A stretch of 64,000 bases of DNA from Platerodrilus igneus (Eukaryota; Arthropoda; Insecta; Coleoptera; Lycidae), in assembly GCA_036346225.1 (NCBI GenBank), contig JARFIW010001104.1:7838001-7902000 (forward strand), in the 5' to 3' direction. This document shows positions 1 to 9,790 of this stretch, one piece after another. The notes beneath the pieces are model-generated. The model saw only the letters and a program-made list of their open reading frames with translations. It was not told the origin of the DNA and searched no databases. How positions within the stretch are numbered: the first letter of the stretch is position 1; each line of letters opens with the position of its first letter. The translations under genes were made by a program, and so were the position numbers.

Positions 1-450
1 CCAATTGCGCGCCATTTTGCACCGCCAAAACAAAATTATGTGCCCTCTTGACAAACAAGTTATATTAAAAAAATATTCCTCCGGTCAAGTTCACGAAGCC
101 GCACCTTTTTTAAATTTTCGAAAAACGTTTGTGCCATAATTAAGTGCCAATTATGCGCCATTTGGCCCCGTCGAAACAAAATTTTACGCCATCTTTGTTA
201 TGGCGTTATTTAAAAATTCTTCCCTAGCTACGTAAAGTTGGTCGCACCTTTTTTGAATTTGCCAAAAAATTTTTGTGCTGAAATTAGGCGCCAATTATTC
301 GCCATTTTGCGCCAATAAAACAAAATTCTGCGCCCTCCAGTGTACCAAGTTATTCGAAAAAGACTATTTTTCAGAGCTACCTTAGATACTCAATAAAAAC
401 TACTGCTTCTAGCTACCTTGATACGTGAGGTTCGTTGCACCTTTTTTAAA
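1..450. repeat. Degenerate tandem repeat, ~145-bp unit, about 3 copies
   Basis: The words ccaattgcgcgccatttt, ccaattatgcgccattt and ccaattattcgccatttt begin at 1, 147 and 291, giving periods of 146 and 144 bp. Each unit continues with a fairly conserved order: acaaaatt, gcgccctc, caagtta, gcaccttttttaaattt and ttgtgc. The array may extend beyond the left edge. No coding frame follows the units, so a satellite or the tail of a transposon is likely. Confidence 0.7.
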
Positions 451-2220
451 TTTACAAATAGAATAAGATTGTTGAGAATTTACTTTGCTATGACTAAAAC
501 AAACCTGATATGTACCGGGGCGGCGGGTTCTAAATTTATGGTGTGGGTGTCAAGAATTATTCGCAGAGCCGATATTAATAAGGCTAACGAAAATACGAAA
601 AAAGGTGTAGTAAAAATTTAAGCTTTTTGGGAATCTAAAGAAATTTGCTACGTGCATCGACGTAGCCTACAAAAAAAAACCAAAAAATAAGATGGCCGGG
701 CTGAACCGGTGAGTAGGCGGGGTCTTACACATGCAAAATAAAAAGAAACTTAAAATAAAAATATACTCGCTCATGCACAATTAAACATATACAAACCGAA
801 AGACCTCTAATTTAAAAAAAAATATGTACAAAAGCACAATAGTACCAACGAATGAACAATCCATAAGTACACGTTATACATATTTACAAAATCAAACAAA
901 AAAAATCATTTTTAACATAACGAGCTGTCGTTTTTAGGTACCTATCCCTTACATTATTTAGCAACCATGCAACAAAAAAAACCAACCGCAACACTAAAAA
1001 CCACAGCTCTTAATGACTGTAAATATAAAAATTACATATTCCACATTGGCAGTACAATGTCTTAACTCACAAGGAAAATTTATAACTCAGAAAAAAAGAA
1101 CCAAAGTAAACTAACAGTTATAAATCATCATCGCGAGCATGCAATTGCCGACATAAAAATAAGTGAAGAAAAGGATCCCAATAAGTGCAATATTACTACT
1201 TCCCACTATCTCACATGACAGTAATCAGTTTAAAGCCACCAAGTGTGGCTACCAAATGGTGTCGATTAATACATACACACTCACCTTCGAGTTGCTGCCG
1301 TCGTACCGGCTCCTACCATCTCTAGTGACGGGGCAAGACAGAGGAGCGCGTGGTCCTGTCTTGAGACGGCAATCCATCGCGGCTTTAGAACCACCGGAAG
1401 AATAGTTATAGGCGAATTAATTTATTGTCGCCGAAAAGTATACTTTTGTAAAAATCATCATTGCTGACCACGCTGTATTGCGTGCGCGAACTTTCCACAA
1501 GGAAAACGGAACCAACAAAAATATGGCAAATGCTTACATCTTTTATATCGAAAAAGAAAGTGAATATCAATTTTGTTTTACTAAATAATCAGAGCTCCGA
1601 GTAATATTGGTGTTAACAAACGTGATCAGCAAACTTGAACCACGGTTTTACTGGATAGCTTAATATCCTATTTCAACGAGTTTTCGATTGAAACAATAGA
1701 GAAAGTACTTACACGCTATCGCAAGGTATAACGAGTTCACGGATACCTAAAACAGGGTATTGACTATTTAATTTATAACATACACTTTACGTTTTAAGGC
1801 AACTTGATTTGAAATTGAAAATTACTAGAACGCGGGCTTATTATAGAAAGGTCTAATATACCGGGTGTTGTTGCAGGATCTGAGCAGGATCTAAATAGAT
1901 GAATAATGAAGTAAAAGGATGTAGGTTTTTAATTTATCGACAGTAAATGAACGTAACAAATTTAACGAAATTGTTCAATAGCCTTGGAAATTAAAGCATG
2001 TAGTGCTATCTGTGTTTATGTATATAACCCTAAGGTGGTGCTTTACAATTTGGCAGAAATCTGTACATTTTGTCTAGAACAAAACAGTTTGATCTGTAAC
2101 AACATTAAGGTCTCTTAGTTAGTTTATGGACAACACACCATATACGGCCCTGGCAATAATATCATAGCATTACGTATGTATATGAAATCGTATGAAATTT
2201 AGGTGAAATATATAACTAAA
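451..2220. other. AT-rich stretch, no gene recognised
   Basis: Only short open frames (at most 80 codons) without recognisable domains are present. No splice-site and coding pattern, RNA gene or clear repeat was seen. A slightly GC-richer patch lies at 1280-1400. Confidence 0.5.
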
Positions 2221-2224
2221 CTTT

Positions 2225-2283
2225 ATGGGTGCACTGCATCCATACAGTTCGCTTTTTTGGATGCATTGGTCCGATGCACCCAT
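2225..2283. repeat. Short palindromic hairpin
   Basis: A perfect 9-bp inverted repeat (atgggtgca at 2225-2233, tgcacccat at 2275-2283) encloses a second one (tgcatcc near 2235, ggatgca near 2259). This could be a fold-back remnant; no flanking target duplication was found. The 2284-2860 region to its right has a 123-codon open frame that I do not recognise. Confidence 0.45.
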
Positions 2284-2859
2284 GAACTCCGCCGCCCCTG
2301 TTTGTGCATGGCTATTTTATTATAACCTTCTGTTGTTTTTTTTACAGGGTACATATACTTAATTTTTGAAAACATTGTCACAAATACACAATAATGGTTC
2401 TGGCGACAGGGTTTTATATGCAAAGTTTCGTAACTGCATAATTTTTTTAACTTGTGGGGGCTGTCCCGAGAGTGTAATTTTCAGTTTTCATTTGGATCGA
2501 AGCAATTTGTTTTCCGCCATATTGGAAAAAGTGGTGAAAACAGTTTCTCAACAATTTATCGTTTCCTGTTGCCTTGACGATAAAATTGCATCAGTACAAA
2601 TTTCTAGAAAATATAATTCTTCGCAACTTTTGTCTATATGTTTTTGTGTGCGATCAATCAGTAGAAAGTTAGTCACGCAAGGAACCAAAAATTGTAAATT
2701 GACAAACTTTGTGCATATGAATCCCGATTTTAGCTAATCACGTAAAAAAATTGTTTTTCCCTTAGTAGAACAAACAGCTAGTCTACTAAATCTTTCTATT
2801 GAGAAATTTTTTAATTTGGTCAATTATTTATCGTTGTCCATTAACACTGCATATAGCGA

Positions 2860-3310
2860 GAAAATTGAAATCAAATCTAGGGGCCAAGTTCACTTTTAGT
2901 CCCCTCTTTTTTTCAAGTTTTCAAATTTTTTTTAGTTCAATAAATTCTTCTCGTTTTGTGCTCATAAGCGCCGCAGTTTGTTTCAAAATAGTAGCGAGGG
3001 GCCAGGTTGGCCACCAACACCGCCTCCTGCTTTTTCTGAATTTTTTATTTTTTCCCTAGTCCGTTGAATTGTGCTCATTTGCTTATAGTCACAAAATTGA
3101 AAATAAATGCGGGGCCATGTTGACTGCCAGCTCCCTACTTTTTGAGTTTTCCAATTTTTTGTCAGTCCATTGAATTGTGCACGTTTTGTGCTCAATCGTG
3201 TCGCTGTTTGTTTCAGTTGTGCCCATTTGCTTATAGCGAAAATATTGAAAACAAATCGGTGTAAAGCTGGCAAGTTGACTGCTAGTTCCCCCTTTTTTAA
3301 ATTTTCAATT
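2860..3310. repeat. Degenerate tandem repeat with 110-160 bp spacing
   Basis: The motif 'ggggcca(a/g/t)gtt' recurs near 2880, 2998 and 3110, with a diverged form near 3268. Each is followed by cc/ct-rich DNA, a T-run with tcaattttt or tgaatttttt, and ttgtgc. The word order resembles the ~145-bp arrays at 1-450 and 24596-25345, but identity is low. Confidence 0.5.
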
Positions 3311-3417
3311 TTTTCTTAGCTTATAAAACACCGTTCAACTGTATGAAACTCGTATTGTCACCGGATCTCTCAAAATCGATTTGTTGACTATCGACAAAAG
3401 TAAACATAATCTTTTTT

Positions 3418-3692
3418 CCAATGGTTGACTTTTCGTTCTAAGTCGTTTTAAGCTTAGAAAGCTTACTCTGCAACATAAATCTCGCATCGCCACCGAATCT
3501 CGCTAAATCGATTTTTGACTCTATCAACAAGAGTAAAAAGTTTACCACTGTAATAAAGGGGAGGAGTACGTTTACCCTTTTCGATAAGTCGAAAAATCTG
3601 TTTTGAGGAATTTGATGGCGATGCCAAATTCATACTGTAGAATTATATTTTCTAAGCCTAAAACGATGCAGAACAAAAAGTCGGCAATTGGA
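3418..3692. repeat. Fold-back repeat, ~120-bp imperfect arms
   Basis: The reverse complement of about 3570-3692 aligns with 3418-3540 at roughly 70% by eye. Shared blocks include gacttttcgttct/gactttttgttct, tcgttttaagcttagaaa/tcgttttaggcttagaaa and catcgccaccgaat/catcgccatcaaat. Weaker copies of the same words lie at 3340-3417 and 3740-3850, so the whole 3.34-3.85 kb block is a nested inverted and direct repeat. It is probably a decayed fold-back or MITE-like element. Confidence 0.5.
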
Positions 3693-4254
3693 ACAGTAGG
3701 TTAAGGACATGTTCATTTTTGACGATACAGACAAAAACCAATTTTAGGAGATTCGACGATGCGAGATTCAGACAGTAGAACTGTGTTTTCAAAATAAACA
3801 GTTAGCCGTTGGAACAAGAGGGATAGTTACGTTTACCCTTGGTCCGGTAGTCAGTTTATCGAAAAGTTTAATTTTTATTATTTCGGGCCTTTGATTTGAC
3901 TTACGGAACTGTTTTTTTATGCACAATGTTTAGAACAACTACAACAATGTTTATAAAAAGACAAACCTTCGATTTTCGAAAAAATGGGATGCCATTAAAA
4001 AATAGCTTTGTCCAGGTTTGTTTGAAAATTGTTTAGTGACGGAGTTTTCTTATTGGAACAATGTTTAGAAAATTAGAACAATTTTTAGCGAAGGTGATAG
4101 AACATTCAATTTTCGAAAAAATGGGTGTCGATAGAAAAGAGATTTTTCCGTATTTTAGGTATTGGAATAAAATAATTGGAACAATGTGGTACTAGGATAT
4201 GACAACTTGGAACAACTTTCAAAATCATAGTTTTAAAAAACGGAGTGCTAACTT

Positions 4255-4296
4255 TACACACACACATACTCACACACACACACACACACACACACA
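4255..4296. repeat. (AC)n microsatellite
   Basis: Nearly pure AC dinucleotides over about 42 bp, with a single interruption (atact) near 4266. Confidence 0.95.
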
Positions 4297-4476
4297 TGTA
4301 TCTATCTTTATTCGGTTGAAAGTTAAAAACTCTTGAAACACGGGAAAATATAATGAGACACATAGTTATCGCATTGTTATTTTTGAAATTAACTTGATGC
4401 TTGTGTGTTACGAGTATCATTATACGTACAAAACTGACTTTTTAATTTTGTAGTCTATAGGTCTTGGAGGCTATTA

Positions 4477-4566
4477 TTTTGTTACGATAATCCGTGCGGA
4501 AAAGAGAAAAGTAAAGTACAGCAAGCAAAGGAACAGTAAGCCCGCACCGGGTATCGTAACAAAACA
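4477..4566. repeat. ~90-bp stem-loop, MITE-like
   Basis: The left arm ttttgttacgataatccgtg... (4477-4499) is the near-perfect reverse complement of the right arm at 4542-4566 (...gggtatcgtaacaaaa). The loop is about 42 bp and A-rich. Its compact form suggests a tiny fold-back element, but no clear target duplication was found. The flanking 4567-4949 has no gene. Confidence 0.5.
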
Positions 4567-4949
4567 AAGGGGAATCCACAGAAGGTCGTGCTAGCCAGAA
4601 AGTCGTAGAGTGGGGTGGGTCACAGAAAAAGAGGAAACCTCAAGAAAAGAATTTGTTTTACAAAACCTTAAGACAACAACATGTTATAAGAAGGACAACC
4701 AACTAACATTTATCTAGAACATCCCGGAGGATTTACACAGTACACCAACATCTACACAAAACAATTAAAACATTAACTACCTCAATGTAATTTTTCTCTT
4801 TAAAATTAGTTGAACAAAAAAAAACTTTCATCCAACAGCAAGCTATTATAAAGGTATACAGGGTGGAATGCATTCCGGCCTGCATCTAAAACAAAATATG
4901 ATTAAGAAAAAATGTCACACCTAAACAATGGTGTAACTCTAACTTTATA

Positions 4950-6121
4950 GCTGAAATTGGGTGAATTATATAGAACTCCAATAGAACAAGCCAGAACTAC
5001 TATCGGAAATGCAGAAAGTCGTCAGCACGACGTACTTTTGCAGAGTGTCGTGCTGGCTTCAAAAGATTAAATTTATTTAAAAATAGTTATACGGAGGAAC
5101 AATAGCTGAAATTGAGTGAATTATATAGAATTCAAGTAGAACAAGCCAGAACTACCATCGGAAGTGCAGAAAGTTGTCAGCACGTCGCACTTCTGCAGAG
5201 TGTCGTGCTGGCTCCAAAAGATTAAATTTATTTAAAAATAGTTATACGACGGAACAATAGCTGAAATTAGGTGAATTATATAGAACTCGAGTAGAACAAG
5301 CCAGAACTACCATCGGAAGTGCAGAAAGTTGTCAGCACGTCGCACTTTTGCAGAGTGTCGTGCTGGCTCCAAAAGATTACATTTATTTAAAAATAGTTAT
5401 ACGACAGGAACAATAGCTGAAATTGGGTGAATTATATAGAACTCGAGTAGAACAAGCAAGAACTACCATCGGAAGTGCAGAAAGTTGTCAGCACGTCGCA
5501 CTTTTGCAGAGTGTCGTGCTGGCTCCAAAAGATTACATTTATTTAAAAATAGTTATACGACAGAACAATAGCTGAAATTGGGTGAATTATATAGAACTCG
5601 AGTAGAACAAGCAAGAACTACCATAGGAAGTGCAGAAAGTCGTCAGCAAGTCGCACTTTTGCAGAGTGTCGTGCTGGCTCCAAATGATTAAATTTATTTA
5701 AAAATAGTTATACGACGGAACAATAGTTGAAATTGGATGAATTATATAGAATTCGAGTAGAACAAGCCAGAATTACCATAGGAAATGCGGAAAGTCGTCA
5801 GCACTACTCACTTTTGCAGAGTGTCGTGCTGGCTCCAAAAGATTAAATTTATTTAAAAATAGTTATACGACGGGACAATAGCTGAAATTGGGTGAATTAT
5901 ATAAAACTCGAGTAGAACAAGCCAGAACTACCATCGGAAATGCAGAAAGTCGTCAGCACGACGCACTTTCACAGAGTGTCGTGCTGGCTCCAAAAGATTA
6001 AATTTATTTAAAAATAGTTATACGACGGAACAATAGTTGAAATTGGATGAATTAAATAGAATTCGAGTAGAACAAGCCAGAACTACTTTCGGAAATGCAG
6101 AAAGTCGTCAGCACGACGTGA
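4950..6121 (+). repeat. 155-bp tandem array, 7 full monomers plus a partial 8th
   Basis: Monomers starting g(c/t)tgaaatt(g/a)g begin at 4950, 5105, 5260, 5416, 5571, 5726, 5881 and 6036. The period is 155 bp with one 156-bp step. Each unit holds the arms gtcagcac(g)... and gtcgtgctggc, which can form an 11-bp hairpin around a ~13-bp loop. It then has tccaaaagatta and an AT-rich tail (tttatttaaaaatagttatac). The eighth unit stops at the hairpin's first arm and runs straight into LINE sequence, as the repeated 5' UTR monomers of some LINEs do. That link is inferred. Confidence 0.9.
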
Positions 6122-6331
6122 CGGATGCGGTTTTTTGCTAAAAATCTTTAAAAACTGCGTGGTGGAAAGATATGGGAACTTACCACAATATTTTTCAGGT
6201 ATGCGTGGGCTAAAACACGAAATATGTATAATAGAGATCTCACAAGTAACATTCTTGTCCGGAGGTAAAATACTCCCTCGTTCGGATCTTTGGGAGGACT
6301 TGATTACTAGAATTTACAACAGTTCGATTTA

Positions 6332-6866
6332 GTGTTAGGGACTTGGAGTATAAGGTCATTACTTAGAGTAGATAAGTTAACGAATTTATTAGTCGAAATG
6401 AGAAAGGGAAAGCTGGACATTTTAGGTATTGGTGAGGTGAGATGGCCAGATAATAATGACTTTTGGAAAGATAATTATAGAATAATTACAACTTCTTCAA
6501 CTAATGGACAGGCAGGGGTAGGAATAGTGGTAGGTATAAGATTAGTACGTAAAGTTAAAAAGTACTTACAATTTAGTGATAGAATAATTATGGTTATAGA
6601 TTGAGTACAAAACCCACAGACACTGTTTTAGTACAGGTTTACATGCCAACAACTCAGTACGAGGATGAGGAAGTAGAAAATGTATACGAGGATATAAATA
6701 GTATAGTGAGAAAAGTAAAAGGAGATGAGAATTTAATAGTTATGGACGATTTTAATGCGTCAGTGGGGAAAGGTAGTGAGGGAAAAATGGTAGGAAAATT
6801 TGGGTATGGCAGACGAAATGATAGAGGAGAAAGATTAGTTGAGTTTTGTCAGGAACATAGATTAGG
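6332..6866 (+). pseudogene. LINE endonuclease domain (frameshifted)
   Basis: Endonuclease/exonuclease/phosphatase-fold domain that in LINEs nicks the chromosomal target to prime reverse transcription. The start reads LGTWSIRSLL, then DILGIGEVRW carries the catalytic Glu block. The frame breaks near 6600 (stop at tga) and resumes at +2 with VQVYMPTTQY and NLIVMDDFNASVG, where the second catalytic block normally reads GDFN (here DDFN). Coding similarity ends at VEFCQEHRL, where the element jumps to its 3' region. An upstream open frame at 6135-6332 may be 5' UTR or an N-terminal extension. Non-functional as read; the break might be a sequence error. Confidence 0.8.
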
Positions 6867-7112
6867 AGGGGATAACCAGGTAATATTTCATTTCCTTATA
6901 CATGGGAATTATATAAACATGTTGGAGTTCTTTAAAAACCATCAGGTTGCTAATATCTATGTAGAGCCAGGTAGATAGGAAAAACATAGAAGAGTATAGG
7001 AAGACCTAGACCAAGCTATATTAGTCAAATTATTAGAAATTTAGGTTGTGAAGGGTATGTAGAACTTTTTAGATTAGCACAGAATAGAAAAGAAGTTAGA
7101 GCTGCGTCAAAC

Positions 7113-7130
7113 CGACCTTAAGTAAGGTCG
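7113..7130 (+). other. LINE 3'-terminal palindrome
   Basis: cgaccttaagtaaggtcg is a perfect inverted repeat (8-bp arms) spanning the ORF2 stop codon (TAA). The same structure ends the minus-strand LINE copies at 57882-57899 (perfect) and 59508-59525 (one arm mutated). It is probably a stem-loop recognised by the element's reverse transcriptase, by analogy with other LINEs. Confidence 0.65.
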
Positions 7131-7757
7131 AAAAAAATTATGAATGAATTTCATTATAAATTGGTATTGAAATATTTCGCTCCGCTTTTAAATCCTTTCT
7201 ATATAAATACTTGAAATTGCGGTTGACAACTGAAGTCGCTGATTTCAATCTGGATTAAAATCGCCGGTATAAACGTAGTCTATTATTAGTCGATTTGCAC
7301 CTATTAGTTTTTTTGCTCGTAAATGATAAATATCTTTCAGATCAATTCAGTAAAGAGCATTCTAAGAGTCTTGATTAAATGTTTATAATACGATATCACA
7401 ATTCTAATGAAGTTGTTTGCTTCGTTTTAATTGAACATTAAAATACAATAACAATAAATTATCTTTATTGCTAGCGTTCTATTCCATATTTACATCGTCT
7501 GTTCTTCGATCTAGAAAATGCGGATGGAATTTCCAATATATTTTAACTAGGGGAATTAAACTTTTCTTTGGTGTATGCTTAGTAATTGTAATCATTTGAA
7601 GCTGATTATCATTCTATACACTGTCTAATTTTTTTATTGTAATTTCAAAACAAGCTCAAGAAGCAAAGATGAACCCAAGCAACATAACATGTGCAACAAC
7701 CTTCAGATTTTCCAATTAAATTACTTTGTAAATATAGATATCACTAACGAACTTCAT
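7131..7757. other. Upstream region of the first I-EGF gene
   Basis: No coding frame. From about 7480 the DNA is alignable with 61490-61860 upstream of the paralogue: for example aaacaagctcaagaagcaaa versus aaacaagatcaagaggtaca, and gcaacaaccttcag versus gcaacgaccttcag. The gene duplication therefore carried at least ~350 bp of 5' flank. 7131-7480 holds nothing recognised. Confidence 0.6.
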
Positions 7758-7792
7758 TATATAAAAGACGTTGTTGTGTTCAACTGATCAGT
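7758..7792 (+). promoter_or_regulatory. Core promoter: TATA box and TCAGT initiator
   Basis: TATATAAAA at 7758-7766 lies about 30 bp upstream of TCAGT (7788-7792), whose A at 7790 is the predicted start. This matches the usual arthropod TATA-Inr spacing. It sits 85 bp upstream of the coding ATG, with one short intron between. Confidence 0.7.
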
Positions 7793-7873
7793 GTATCGTT
7801 ACTATCTGCTGCTTGAAGTAAGTATTAACACTTAGATATAAGACACTAAAAGAATACTATTTTATATTTTTAG
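7790..7873 (+). other. Non-coding exon 1 (7790-7817) and intron 1 (7818-7873)
   Basis: The predicted 5' UTR exon ends at ...gcttgaa before the donor gtaagt (7818). The acceptor tttttag ends at 7873, one base before the ATG, giving a 56-bp intron. The paralogue at 61931 has the same layout (donor gtatgt at 61867, acceptor tttttag ending 61929), which supports both calls. Confidence 0.65.
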
Positions 7874-7874
7874 A

Positions 7875-8186
7875 ATGAAGGTTGTGTTCCTTTTTGTGGC
7901 ATTAATGGTAGCTTCGTGCTATTCCTACTCTGAAGATACGTGTGGTAAATGTCCACAAACAAGCGATGGCAAAATTTGCGGTGGGCCCGGTCATGGAAAA
8001 TGTGAATGCGGAAAATGTGTTTGTAATGAACACTGGAGTGAAGAAAATTGTGGATGTTCAACTTCCCTTCAAGGTTGTAGTCCACCATCTGATACACGCA
8101 TTTGCTCCAACGCGGGTACTTGTGTCTGTGGTAAATGTAAATGTTATCCTTTTAGATTAGGAACATATTGTCTTGCAATCGCTTAA
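7875..8186 (+). CDS. Secreted two-module I-EGF (integrin-beta EGF-like) protein, paralogue 1
   Basis: 103-aa small secreted protein. Residues 1-19 are a typical signal peptide ([15 protein letters not shown]...). The mature part has 16 cysteines that fall into two eight-cysteine I-EGF modules, C23-C59 and C61-C99, each with the integrin signature C-G-x-G-x-C-x-C-G-x-C-x-C ([24 protein letters not shown]). These modules normally form the stalk of integrin beta chains; here there is no integrin head, membrane segment or tail, so the protein is probably a free extracellular factor. The ATG is one base after a splice acceptor and all cysteines are present, so the gene looks intact. The function is not known to me. 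Alternatives include a secreted salivary, venom or haemolymph protein; nothing in the sequence decides. Confidence 0.88.
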   Translation: MKVVFLFVALMVASCYSYSEDTCGKCPQTSDGKICGGPGHGKCECGKCVCNEHWSEENCGCSTSLQGCSPPSDTRICSNAGTCVCGKCKCYPFRLGTYCLAIA

Positions 8187-8243
8187 GTATTTATCATTTA
8201 TTTGCAAAGACAAAAATATTTTATGTAGTATGTAAAGATTTTA

Positions 8244-8276
8244 AATAAAATGGTATAGACGTTTTTAACTAATAAA
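8244..8276 (+). terminator. Poly(A) signals of I-EGF paralogue 1
   Basis: AATAAA at 8244-8249 and again at 8271-8276, 58 and 85 bp after the stop codon. Confidence 0.65.
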
Positions 8277-8289
8277 ATATTTCTTTTTC

Positions 8290-8935
8290 AATTTGAGTAA
8301 GATGCTTCTGTTTTAAATTCGCCTTTTGTTCTAACTTGACTTCAAATTAGGCGAGCTTCTTTTTTGACTGAAAAATGAACAGTAATTGACACGATTATAT
8401 GTAATAAAACTTGAATCACAGATTAAGCTTCTTTACTACGCATTGACGTATCGGAACTGATAAATAATTACAATTATTAAATGTAGGTTTAACATTAGCT
8501 TTTGACAAAGTTGCGAATGTGCTTTGTTACCGTTTGACTTCGGGGGTTGTGGGCGGTGCCTGAATTCTTGGGCAGAGTGTGTGAGATTTGGCTATATTAT
8601 GGATTAATATGTATAAAGCAATATGTATTTACAGGTTAAATCATTCACAATTTGGGTGCCATAATTACTGTCAATTTTTCCTCGGCTGCTCCTTCTCGGC
8701 CAGTTCGTTATGCATAATATACAAACAAAGACGCTTATCTGTAATCTAAAAGCAAATCACCACCCTACAATCATACTCAAAATAACGCAACTCACGAAGT
8801 ACATTACACTCTATTAACACGAAATAAATATTACATTTTCAAAACTCCTTTCATTATATACAATGATATCACTTGGATTATTAACAATTCCTCTTCAAAA
8901 TGTATTTGAATTCACTAATTTTATCAAACAACTAC
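8290..8935. other. No feature recognised
   Basis: AT-rich DNA without open frames of interest or repeats that I could match elsewhere in the window. Confidence 0.4.
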
Positions 8936-9790
8936 CCTACTAAAGTGAGTGGGCTAACCCCATACCTGACTTTAACGCTTTTCCTAATATGAGCTCATAG
9001 TAAAACTCTTTTAAACTTGAGTGCAAAATTATAGCACTGCAAAAATAAAAACAAGTCCCCTTTACTTTGTACAACATAGCCTGGTTATCCTTACATTAAT
9101 TATCCCTTACTACCTAAAACAAGTTTTCATCTACATATAAAGTGCCATAAAATTCTCAGTTCTTCAATTCCATAAAAAATTATCACTTCAAAGCATAAAA
9201 ATAATAAACACAGTCAATCACCATCACAAAAATGTTTTATAACATTCGTTACCTGGTAACTATTTTCCTGCAGGTTTCAACAAACACGATGATGCCGTTT
9301 AAAAAGACTCTCGGCTATGGAACCGCTCTCCAGGTTGAATCACCATTCCTCCCGGCACGTTACTATCCAAATCTTTCCTCATTTTACATAAACAAAATGC
9401 ATCCAAACTTCCACAATTTTTCATTATACTTCCATTTATAAATAACCAATCAATAATTGCTGCATTCACCGTTAGGTTCCCAATTTTGAAACTATTTGTG
9501 CGCTCCAACTCCCAAAAAAACTGTAATACACGCTTTGCTCTTAATTCTATATTTATTGGAAAATTTTTAATATATCAATTTATCATCACAACACACCAAC
9601 TAGTGTGCAACTACAAATAACTATATACAATCACTTAAAAGTATTCACTACTAGAGTTACCATAACACAAGCGAAGAAAAAGTAGGAGAGAGTCACCCTC
9701 CTCCAGGGTGTTTATATAAGGACGAAGCGTACCCCTCTGTTTCTAAATTTGCACGTACTCAACAACGTACAAACAAACATTCCTAGTAAA
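8936..9790 (-). repeat. Old LTR-like dispersed repeat, copy 1
   Basis: Shares ordered blocks with 12930-13640 and, more weakly, 28280-28740: gggctaac..catac..gactttaac, aatatgagctcatagtaaaa, ccctttactttgtac, and a ccaggttgaatca / ccaagttgaatca block. A TATA-like gtttatataagg follows at about 9710. In the minus orientation the order (TATA, transcribed region, then in the other copies a ttttggtgc word like a primer-binding site) suggests decayed LTRs of one family. Identity is low and the ends are not defined. Confidence 0.4.

Larger units (their letters stand above)
6122..7130 (+). mobile_element. RTE-like LINE, RT domain deleted
   Basis: Non-LTR retrotransposon remnant on the plus strand. 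An apurinic-type endonuclease segment (6332-6866) is followed at about 6870 by a short segment shared with the minus-strand copy at 57882-59385. Next comes the ORF2 C-terminus (GRPRPSYISQIIRNLG then LFRLAQNRKEVRAASNRP) and a stop inside a perfect palindrome at the 3' end. The reverse transcriptase domain seen in the copy at 59508-61158 is absent. Clade assignment (RTE-like) rests on the C-terminal arrangement and is tentative. Confidence 0.75.

Noticed and set aside
2366..2737. 123-codon open frame
   Set aside because: No recognisable domain, no splice or promoter context, and composition typical of the surrounding non-coding DNA.
4950..6121. CRISPR-like array
   Set aside because: The 155-bp period has no alternation of short repeats with unique spacers; the whole monomer is repeated. 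It lies in an animal-type genome.
7942..8160. 72-codon overlapping frame in the I-EGF gene (and its counterpart 61998-62216)
   Set aside because: A shifted reading of the real CDS. Similarity between the two shadows follows from similarity of the true frame.
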